Shown: positions 1-6,133 of the stretch, one piece after another
Layout of the letters: the number at the start of each line of letters is the position of its first letter
Position numbering within the stretch: position 1 is the stretch's first letter
Source of the DNA: Pavlovales sp. CCMP2436
Taxonomy: Eukaryota; Haptophyta; Pavlovophyceae; Pavlovales
Reading direction: 5' to 3'
DNA: 13,057 nucleotides
Assembly: GCA_026770615.1 (NCBI GenBank)
Contig: MU631465.1
Location: 235,788 to 248,844, forward strand
Notes under the pieces: generated by a model
What the model saw: only the letters and a program-made list of their open reading frames with translations
Database searches by the model: none
What the model was told of the DNA's origin: nothing
Made by a program: the position numbers and the translations under genes

Positions 1-384
1 GGCCACATTGCATAGCGGGCAGGCGAGGAGCTGGCCGCTGATGCCGTGCTGCGTGCATGGAGGGGGGCAGTCCCACTGGAAGTTGGCCCGCGACGTAAGC
101 GGCGCGCGCGGCGCGGATCGTCCAAACACCGCACGCTCACCTAACTCCACACGCTGCTGAAATAGACGACGCGCCTCGAGCTTCGCCTCGACCGTCGACC
201 GCACAGTGTTAGCGAGAGTGCCAGTGATGCGCGCAGCCTCGAGGACATCGTCGATGGAGCGGGCGCCCAGGTCCCACGCCGTGCGGCACGCCTCGATCCT
301 CGCCAAGCCGATACCGGGGATTTCCTCGATCATGCCGACGATGTCGTAGTAGCTGTTGGAGCTGCCCCCACGCGCAGAGGACAT
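1..384 (-). CDS. Helix-hairpin-helix protein with four-cysteine cluster (partial, runs off left edge)
   Basis: An uninterrupted frame of 128 codons starts at the ATG at 384-382 and leaves the window at base 1, so the C-terminus is missing. Residues 21-50 read EEIPGIGLARIEACRTAWDLG followed by ARSIDDVLEAA when split at residue 40. The PGIG turn between two helices and the following LG-R-S-I-D-D-V-L resemble the helix-hairpin-helix DNA-binding motif of family X DNA polymerases and related proteins. Residues 106-125 carry CPPPC and CPLC (C-x3-C, 11 residues, C-x2-C), a plausible zinc-binding cluster. Upstream, another frame (472 down to 386) reads like protein (TSLYELFEAGNLELRGG) and would join this one if the run of seven C at 386-392 changed by one base, so the real start may lie further right. 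An in-frame TGA sits just upstream of the chosen ATG. The function is inferred only as nucleic-acid binding. Family membership needs the missing C-terminus. Confidence 0.55.
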   Translation of the reverse strand, partial: MSSARGGSSNSYYDIVGMIEEIPGIGLARIEACRTAWDLGARSIDDVLEAARITGTLANTVRSTVEAKLEARRLFQQRVELGERAVFGRSAPRAPLTSRANFQWDCPPPCTQHGISGQLLACPLCNVA

Positions 385-771
385 GCCCCCCCTCCCCTCC
401 TCTCAGCTCGAGGTTCCCCGCTTCGAACAGCTCGTAAAGCGAGGTTTGAACCTGCGTCTGGCGCGTTGACACGTTTGGGCGAGGTGACCCGCTTTAGAGT
501 GAGTATGTACGGTTACTTCGCTGAAAACAATGACCTCCCACTTCGATACAAAACGGTTTCGCAACCGCTCGCGCGCCGAGAGACGCGCTAGTGGGTGGAT
601 CCGAAAACTCAAAAACAGTCCACACGTTGCTCTGACCAAGGGCTACCCGTCCGAGTCCGCCGATCCGCTGATCCGCTGATCCGCCGTCCGAGCCCGCCGA
701 TCCGCACTGAACCACCGCGACCCGGCCGACCCGCCGCCGATCCACCGTGAGCGGCTATCCCCCTGGTTCTG
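385..771. other. Intergenic region between divergent genes
   Basis: This stretch separates the minus-strand gene at 1-384 from the plus-strand ATP-grasp gene, so it would hold both promoters. Apart from the possible N-terminal extension at 386-472 and the short tandem repeat near its right end, I see no convincing coding frame, RNA gene or core promoter element. Confidence 0.5.
649..746. repeat. Short degenerate tandem repeat, CCGATCCGC-type
   Basis: The motif GATCCGC or a close variant recurs many times. A longer unit GTCCGAG(T/C)CCGCCGATCCGC occurs at 649 and again at 686, giving a 37-bp higher-order period. It lies just upstream of the ATP-grasp gene. I see no evidence of function. Confidence 0.6.
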
Positions 772-1170
772 ATGTCTTCCTACCTCCTCCTTGCTTTGTC
801 GAGCGTTGCGGGTGCCGGCCGCATCGGGCGCGGCGACGACGGCTGCGCACGAACACGCCGTGACAAAGCGCGTGTCCTACACTTGCCCGCTGGAGGCCTG
901 CACATCCTCAGCGATCACAGCGGCTCCGTCGGCGCGGGCTGGCGGCTCGGCGTGCTACATCGCGAATGCAAGGGAGAGCGCTTCGGTCCCTACTCGGATT
1001 GTGTGCTGAACGCATACCGGCAGGGATCGCCTCCCGCGCTAGAGTACGTTCGCCGCTCCACAGCCAAGACGATGTCGCCCACCGACCCACAGCTCCAGGC
1101 TGACCTCATCGATGCGCTCATTGAGTGGCGCCCGTCCTACGTGCAGCCTGCGATGGTGGACGGGGTGCAG

Positions 1171-1334
1171 GTGCGCAGCCTGAGGCTGGCAGAGGGAAAG
1201 TGCGCGGTGGGCTGCAAACCCGGCTGACCCACCGCTCCCACTCCCCCCTGTACATTTCATGTGGCCAGCAGAGGGAAAGTGCGCGGTGGGCTGTAAACCC
1301 GGCTGACCCACCGCTCCCACTCCCCCCTGTACAG
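1171..1334 (+). other. Predicted intron 1 of the ATP-grasp gene (phase 0)
   Basis: The donor is CAG|GTGCGC and the acceptor is CCCCCCTGTACAG|CTC. A branch-like CTGAC lies about 30 bases before the acceptor, followed by a pyrimidine tract. Splicing joins the frame ending MVDGVQ to LMYATVRSFANA. The intron contains a 79-bp tandem duplication. Confidence 0.6.
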
Positions 1335-1340
1335 CTCATG
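1190..1340 (+). repeat. Tandem duplication, 79-bp period, inside intron 1
   Basis: Two copies begin CAGAGGGAAAGTGCGCGG at 1190 and 1269 and match closely through the pyrimidine tract and CTGTACA. The copies diverge at the splice acceptor: the first has TGTACATTT, the second TGTACAGCT. Only the second copy therefore keeps the AG at that site. Confidence 0.85.
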
Positions 1341-1867
1341 TACGCAACGGTGCGGTCATTCGCTAACGCCTCCGCTGACGTGCGCATGGCGGTCCAGAGG
1401 CTCCGCTGCTCGCTCGGCCCGGAATAGCACTGGGAGTTCCGCATTTTCAAGACAAAATTTCTAGCGGTCGCAGGGGGCATCGGCATCCGCACGCCATGGA
1501 CGAGGCGCGTGCGGGCGACGCGCTTATTTGGAGACGAGATCAAGGAGTTCGAGAGCCTTCTCCCGCTTGTGATCAAGACCGACTTCGACGATAATGGTCG
1601 AGAGGTGGTCACCTGCCACGATCGGACGTGCTTGCAGGCGGCACTGATTCGCTATGCCATGGCTGGCGAGCGCGTGATCCAGCAGTACGTGTCTGGCCCC
1701 ACGCTCGCGTACGACGGCACCGCGCTCGATGGGCAGATCCTGGGCGGCTTCGCCCGCGCCAGAGTGGTCTACCGGCAGGCAAGGTTTTGCGCTGCTGCTC
1801 CAGACAATAGGCGCACCAGAAGTCGCAGGCATGGTGGCAAAGCTGGCCGCGCACCTGCGCTACACTG

Positions 1868-1972
1868 GTGCGCGCGCTCACATTCTCACCACCGCTGCTA
1901 CATTGCTCACATTCTCCCCGTACCGTTCCGCCCGGCGCCCCTCGCTGCATCGCATCCGCGCTGGTGACGCAG
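1868..1972 (+). other. Predicted intron 2 of the ATP-grasp gene (phase 1)
   Basis: The donor is ACTG|GTGCGC and the acceptor is GGTGACGCAG|GC. The 105-bp intron is a multiple of three with no stop in frame, so an unspliced reading also stays open. Splicing restores the family-typical YTGYFNLDW and removes 35 residues with no place in an ATP-grasp fold. Confidence 0.7.
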
Positions 1973-2297
1973 GCTACTTCAATCTCGACTGGGTCGTGGA
2001 CTCGACTAGTGGCCTCCCATATCTCATCGACCCGAACATGCGCGGCTCTCCGGCAATGAGCCACGATGGCACGGTTCTTGGGATGGGAGATAACCTGCTG
2101 GTGAGACTGCGGCAGGTCGTGAGCGGGGAGCTGCCGCTCTCGCACTTTTCCGCCAGCTGGAAAATACCCTTAGAGCATTCGATCGTTGAAACCACCTTCC
2201 ATCACAACCCGAAGGCTCCGTCGGACCTGATGTACTGCTCCTCGGTCCACACGACCTTTCCGAGAGCTGGCGGAGTACGTGAGCTCCATGTGGCCAG

Positions 2298-2497
2298 GTA
2301 CGGCTAGGCTCACCACGACTGGACGGTGCAGCTACGAAAGAAATCAAGCGCCTCCAGCCAGGCCTATCCATCCAGCTGATGTGCGGTCGTCGGAACGCGA
2401 GCGTGTGTGCGCAGCTTCCGGCTTGCCTTCCGCTCGTCGTGAGCCGGCCTGTGCCTACGATATCGAACGTCGTGACTGACCACCCTGTGCGACCCAG
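2298..2497 (+). other. Predicted intron 3 of the ATP-grasp gene (phase 1)
   Basis: The donor is CCAG|GTACGG and the acceptor is GCGACCCAG|AGCGC, with CTGAC 22 bases before the acceptor as in intron 1. Splicing joins ELAEYVSSMWP to ERNWRKFAHC. This is less certain than introns 1 and 2 because the upstream exon needs a frame change just before it. Confidence 0.45.
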
Positions 2498-2628
2498 AGC
2501 GCAACTGGCGCAAGTTTGCGCACTGCGTTGAGCGGAGGAAGGCGGGAGGGAAGCAGGCACCCGTGCCGTACGACGACGGCTACTGGGATCGGGTCGGCCT
2601 GACGCTCTGCCGGGATATGCGGAAATAG

Positions 2629-2786
2629 AACCACAGCAGCGCTCTCAGCCACTGATTACACGCGCAGAGCGCGCGCGGCCGCGGAAGCCGGGGAGCACCG
2701 GCCGCTTGGTTTCCCTGGAAATGAATTAGTAGACTTACACAAGGTAATTCTTATTTGTTCGCGAAAAATTTAAAAAAATAAAAAAA

Positions 2787-2819
<33 letters not shown>

Positions 2820-3203
2820 AATAAATCCAGCGGAATTAATTAAAAGCGGGACTTGTACGTATTAATTAGCGGATACGAGACGAGGCCGCTGGGCCAATGA
2901 TGATAAAAGCTGCCTTAGCGTGTTTATTAACAACGCCGTAGCCGTAGGCTCTTTCAGAGCGCCTTGTGCCATGAAGTAAAAATGGAAATAAAGTCAAAAT
3001 GGTAATAAAGGTTTAAAAAATAAGAAAAATATGCACAGGAGATAAAAGAAAAACGTGACACATGTTGATGTATGGTGTGACATTCATTCTCTCATACTTG
3101 CTCTATGCACGCTTGTACACATAACAGGATCGCCGTGATATTCTGTTATTATTTCATAAAGCGGGAGGTCGGCCGGCGGGGGCGGTCTGTCTCAAGCGCT
3201 CAT
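2629..3203. other. AT-rich non-coding stretch
   Basis: Base composition shifts sharply from GC-rich to AT-rich between about 2720 and 3160, with many runs of A and no convincing reading frame on either strand. It includes the TA microsatellite and ends at the left terminus of the MITE. It could serve as 3' region for both flanking convergent genes. I see no RNA gene. Confidence 0.6.
2788..2819. repeat. TA dinucleotide microsatellite
   Basis: A run of alternating T and A is broken once by GTA near 2801. It is flanked by A-rich sequence. Confidence 0.9.
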
Positions 3204-3349
3204 CCGGCTCTTAGAAAGCCCCGCAGGGCCCCCGGGGGCCCCGCCGGAGGAGCCTATGTGACTAACATATAACTAACTTATCACATAGCCCGGGGGCCCA
3301 CGGGGCCCCACGGATATTCCCCGTACGTTAAGCCTTTTCTAAGAGCCGG
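3204..3349. mobile_element. 146-bp MITE, copy 1 (hAT-like by its sibling's target duplication)
   Basis: The element starts CCGGCTCTTAGAAA and ends TTTCTAAGAGCCGG, a perfect terminal inverted repeat of about 14 bp. Internally it has a GC-rich palindrome near the left end (GGGCCCCCGGGGGCCC) and a second inverted pair CTATGTGA/TCACATAG around a TA-rich loop. There is no coding capacity, so it would depend on a transposase elsewhere. A second copy of identical length lies at 9724-9869 with about six differences. The flanks here (GCGCTCAT and GCAATGTT) do not match, so no target duplication remains. It lies 34 bases beyond the stop codon of the minus-strand 752-residue gene and may supply part of its 3' untranslated region. 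Confidence 0.85.
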
Positions 3350-3383
3350 GCAATGTTCATGAGATATTGACGACCCGCAGACT

Positions 3384-5642
3384 TTATCGCGCGCACAGCG
3401 CCGCCCATTCAGTTTGCAGTTCCCGCCGCTGCGCGTCGAGCGCTGCGCGCACGCTGCGCGAGCCCTCTTTCGCAAGCATCTCGTGCAGCGCCGGGGTGAC
3501 GGCCACGCGCACCGCGCGCCCGCCGCCGCCGAGCGGCGTTGCGAGCGCCGAGCCGTGCGACCGCCCCGTCTCGCGCGCCGTCGCTGCACCGCCGCGCGCG
3601 CGCGCGGCCGTGAGCGCGGCGGGCGCGGGCTCGCGCGCGAGCTCGAAGACCGCGCCGGCTTGCAGCAGCGCCGTGAGCTCGGGCAGCGCGCGCAGCAGCT
3701 CGCCCTCGCGCGGTACGTCCGCGCGCAGCGTGAGCCGCGCGCCGCCGCCGCCGCCGCCGAGCCGGCGGTAGGCTGCGGTGAGCGCGCTACGCCGCGCGTC
3801 GAAAGCGGCGAGCTCGGCGGACGCACTCACGTCCGCGGCGGCGATGACGCGCCGCTGCGCGTCCCAGCCGGCCACGTCGCTGCCGCCGCTGCCCGCGCCA
3901 TTGCCGCTGCCACTGAGTCCGCCGAGCGCGCGCCCGAGCTGCGCGAAGCCCTTTGGCGAGCTGTCGGCTCTTTCCGCCAGCATCCACTTGTTGTACTCCA
4001 GCCCACCGGTGAAGCACTTCGGGCCGCCCTCAATAGGCCCGCCAAACCCACCGCCGCGGCCGCCGCCGCTGCTGCCACCGCCGGGCGACGGCGGGTTGGC
4101 GCTGCTCTGCGTGCCTGCGTGCCCGTCTTTGACCAAGGTGCGCGGCGGCGGCGGTGCGTGCGACACGCCGAGGATGTGCACCTCCGGCTTGTCGCCGCCG
4201 CCGCCGCCGCCACCGCCGCCGCCACCGCCACCGCGCGGTCGCTGCGAGTTGGGTTGCAGTGAGGCGGCGCGCGAGCCGTAGTACGCCGCCATTGAGACGT
4301 TGGAGCGCTCTGCCTGCAGCTGCGAGCGCATCTGCCCCAGCTCCGTCAGAGCGGACTTGAGCTGCCCCCTCGCTCGCGCCTGATGCGTGGCCGCGCGCGC
4401 CATTGCAGCCAGCGTAGCCAGCACGCTCGGCATGTTCCCGCCGTTCGAGCCGCCTGCGGAGGAAACAGTGCCGGCCTTGCGCGCGCTATCTCCGCGCGGA
4501 AGAGTGGTGCGCACCGCCTCGCCGCCTTCGATCGAGATCTGGTAAGCCTCACACGCGTCTATGGCCACGTCGAGGCAGAGCAGAGCCGCGTGCAGCCCGC
4601 CGTGCAGCTCGTCCAGCAGCTCCAGCCGAGCGCCCAGAAGCGAGGCCGCGGCCTCCGCCACTTGCGCTGCCGCGCCGAGCGCGATGTGCGTCGAGTCACT
4701 CGCCCCGGCGGCGGCAGTCGCGGAGCTCGGGGCCGACTCGGCTGAGAGCTGCCGCCAGCTATCGCGCCTGCGCTGCGCGTCCCTCAGTGCGCCGCGCGTT
4801 TGACTGCGCCGAGTCCCGGTGAGCCGCAGCCAGCGCGCGCAGTCGGCGCGCGCGCGTTCAGCATCGTGGCGCAGGGGATAGGTGACGGATCGTTCGCTCG
4901 CGTTGGAAGTGCGCGAGAAAATGACAGCGCCGCTCCCACACGCGAGGTAGAGGCGAGCCTGCGACGGCGCCTTGCGCGACTCTGTCGGGTCGAGCTGCTG
5001 CGCTCTTATTCCTCTCAAGCGCGCGACCATCTCGGCCGGGGAGCCCTTGCCTCTGGCGCCCGGCGAGTCCCCGAGCCCACTGCGCGCAGAGGCAGCCGCT
5101 ACGGCGTCGGCCGTCCGCTGCGCGATAATACGCTCGGTTGGCTCGGTGGGCTCGCGCGCGCCTGGCGGCGGTGGGAAGCTGCCTTGGGCGACGTATTCGT
5201 GCAACGCGGACGAGGCGGCGTGCAATGCGCGCCGTGCGGAGCTCATGCTGATGTCCGCGTCGGCCACGATTTCGGCGGCGAGCTCATATCCCACCTCCAC
5301 GTCGAAGCGATTGATCAGCCCGAGCAGCGCGTTAGCGAGCTCGTCGAGCGCCGAAGCGTGCCCGCACAGCTCCGCGCCACCGCCGAGCCGCGCCCAGTCG
5401 CGCACGTGCGCGAGCCTCTTGGCCCAGTACCTGAGCGCGCCAAGCGCGGCTTGCGCGTCGTGCGCGCCCGCGTAGCGGCGCCCCTCGTGCGGGCGGTCGA
5501 TCACCCCGTTGTCCTCGGTCCGCGGCGTGTCTCCCGGCATTGCAGTTGCGGCCGCCATGGCGGCCATGCTGGACAACGTTTTTTGGGGACGTCCCGCCCT
5601 GTCCGATAGAGACCCGTTTACGTTGGATCTCCCCTCCGCCAT
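3384..5642 (-). CDS. Hypothetical 752-residue Ala/Gly/Arg-rich protein
   Basis: A single uninterrupted frame runs from ATG at 5642-5640 to TAA at 3386-3384. The start context CCAAGATGGCG is a strong Kozak site, which supports this start. I do not recognise the family. Residues about 55-170 and 315-370 are alanine/leucine-rich and likely helical, and residues about 415-445 (ARGQLKSALTELGQMRSQLQ) could form a short coiled coil. Low-complexity glycine follows: 13 Gly at residues 470-482, a Gly/Ser/Pro stretch at about 510-535, and six Gly at about 629-634. Between them lies a more ordinary segment, GGLEYNKWMLAERADSSPKG. No signal peptide, membrane segment or metal cluster is visible. The GC-rich composition gives long open shadows on the other strand, so length alone is weak evidence. 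The Kozak start and the absence of any intron signal or frame break favour a real, intronless gene. Confidence 0.6.
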   Translation of the reverse strand: MAEGRSNVNGSLSDRAGRPQKTLSSMAAMAAATAMPGDTPRTEDNGVIDRPHEGRRYAGAHDAQAALGALRYWAKRLAHVRDWARLGGGAELCGHASALDELANALLGLINRFDVEVGYELAAEIVADADISMSSARRALHAASSALHEYVAQGSFPPPPGAREPTEPTERIIAQRTADAVAAASARSGLGDSPGARGKGSPAEMVARLRGIRAQQLDPTESRKAPSQARLYLACGSGAVIFSRTSNASERSVTYPLRHDAERARADCARWLRLTGTRRSQTRGALRDAQRRRDSWRQLSAESAPSSATAAAGASDSTHIALGAAAQVAEAAASLLGARLELLDELHGGLHAALLCLDVAIDACEAYQISIEGGEAVRTTLPRGDSARKAGTVSSAGGSNGGNMPSVLATLAAMARAATHQARARGQLKSALTELGQMRSQLQAERSNVSMAAYYGSRAASLQPNSQRPRGGGGGGGGGGGGGDKPEVHILGVSHAPPPPRTLVKDGHAGTQSSANPPSPGGGSSGGGRGGGFGGPIEGGPKCFTGGLEYNKWMLAERADSSPKGFAQLGRALGGLSGSGNGAGSGGSDVAGWDAQRRVIAAADVSASAELAAFDARRSALTAAYRRLGGGGGGARLTLRADVPREGELLRALPELTALLQAGAVFELAREPAPAALTAARARGGAATARETGRSHGSALATPLGGGGRAVRVAVTPALHEMLAKEGSRSVRAALDAQRRELQTEWAALCAR
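4192..4234. repeat. CCG trinucleotide repeat coding a polyglycine tract
   Basis: This is a near-pure CCG/CCA run on the plus strand that encodes thirteen consecutive glycines in the minus-strand gene. It is a likely site of length polymorphism. A shorter GCC run at 3741-3758 encodes six more glycines. Confidence 0.85.
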
Positions 5643-6000
5643 CTTGGTTCGTACTTTGTTATAGCCCCCGCTTAATAACTAAAGGCCGGGTCTCATTCGG
5701 ACATGTCCGCGCCTCATAGGCGAGCCGCGTGCCCTTCTCCTCCGAAGACCCGCCTGATCGCCCCTTATCGCCCCCCATCCCAGGCGAACGAGGGCGCGAC
5801 GGCCGCTCCTGCGCGCCTAGAACGCGACATAACGCGCTCGGGGAGCACCCCCGACAAGCACCAGGCCTGCCCACACCCTATTGGCCCCGCCTCCGGGCGT
5901 GGCGCGGCTGGGATCCGAGTCCCCGCAGCGTAGACGGCCGGGTTCTCAAAAGTTGAAATCCTGGAAACCCGACTCTGAAGGGTCCAGCCGCTACCCCAAT
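5643..6000. other. Intergenic region upstream of the 752-residue gene
   Basis: This GC-rich stretch would hold the promoter of the minus-strand gene. On the minus strand a TATAAC lies only 17 bases from the ATG, too close to be a TATA box with a normal leader. No reading frame here has protein-like quality. Near 5937-5975 the pair CGGGTT/AACCCG brackets TCAAAAGTTGA, a weak hairpin. Confidence 0.4.
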
Positions 6001-6024
6001 GCTGCGCATTAGCGCACGTCATTT
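6001..6024. repeat. Orphan copy of the hairpin-element right terminus
   Basis: These 24 bases, starting GCTGCGCATTAGCGCACGTC, are identical to the right arm end of the hairpin element at about 9891-9914. They continue ATATCAATAATT here instead of TAATTTTATA. No matching left arm is present nearby, so this is a terminal fragment or the end of a larger relative. Confidence 0.8.
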
Positions 6025-6133
6025 ATATCAATAATTGTATCCCAAAAAATATCCCAATTTTTTTTTAAATGTCAACTGACAATGTCAACTAACACCCAGT
6101 ACAGACAATAGTTTCAACAACCTACTGGCTTAA
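6025..6133. other. Short AT-rich stretch before the Ser-Pro frame
   Basis: This stretch is AT-rich, with a T tract at 6058-6065, two copies of TGTCAACT and several CTAAC/CAG strings that could be branch and acceptor sites of an intron. The downstream frame opens just after the TAA at 6131-6133 without an early ATG, so an upstream exon spliced in here is possible but unproven. Confidence 0.3.

Larger units (their letters stand above)
772..2628 (+). pseudogene. ATP-grasp ligase-type gene, spliced, with an in-frame TAG and two frameshifts
   Basis: Joining exons at three GT-AG introns (1171-1334, 1868-1972, 2298-2497) gives a protein with ATP-grasp layout. A pre-ATP-grasp segment DALIEWRPSYVQP ends at 1170. 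It is followed after splicing by a KTKFLAVAGGIGIRTP segment, then PLVIK (Lys codon 1575-1577, the expected nucleotide-binding lysine), then VIQQYVSGP near 1674-1700, then LRYTGYFNLDWVVD created by phase-1 splicing. The metal-binding signature LIDPNMRGSPAM follows (Asp 2029-2031, Asn 2035-2037, Arg 2041-2043). The C-terminal exon (from 2498) reads RNWRKFAHC and ends with TAG at 2626-2628. The order and motifs match carbamoyl-phosphate-synthase-like ATP-grasp proteins, which join an acid to an amine or amino acid using ATP. The substrate is unknown. Lesions: TAG at 1425-1427, a one-base shift near 1776-1792, and another near 2236-2262. The N-terminal 90 residues are poorly resolved and the ATG at 772 is only a candidate start. 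The gene could be a pseudogene, or functional with assembly errors. Confidence 0.65.

Noticed and set aside
1118..1612. Minus-strand frame of 164 codons over the ATP-grasp gene
   Set aside because: It runs through intron 1 and its tandem duplication, and lies opposite conserved ATP-grasp motifs.
2283..2520. Reading of intron 3 as part of a glycosyltransferase (IQLMCGRRNASV)
   Set aside because: The short string resembles the CGRN motif of MGDG-synthase-type enzymes, but nothing around it continues that family, and splicing it out gives a better C-terminus for the ATP-grasp protein.
3196..3357. Target-site duplication around MITE copy 1
   Set aside because: The 8 bases on each side (GCGCTCAT and GCAATGTT) agree at only four positions, so no duplication can be claimed.
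4800..5609. Plus-strand open frame of 269 codons opposite the 752-residue gene
   Set aside because: It is a GC-driven shadow. Its composition is erratic, its start context is poor, and it lies wholly within the better-supported minus-strand frame.
5655..5670. TATA box for the 752-residue gene (TATAAC on the minus strand)
   Set aside because: It lies only 17 bases from the start codon, which leaves no room for a normal transcription start and leader.
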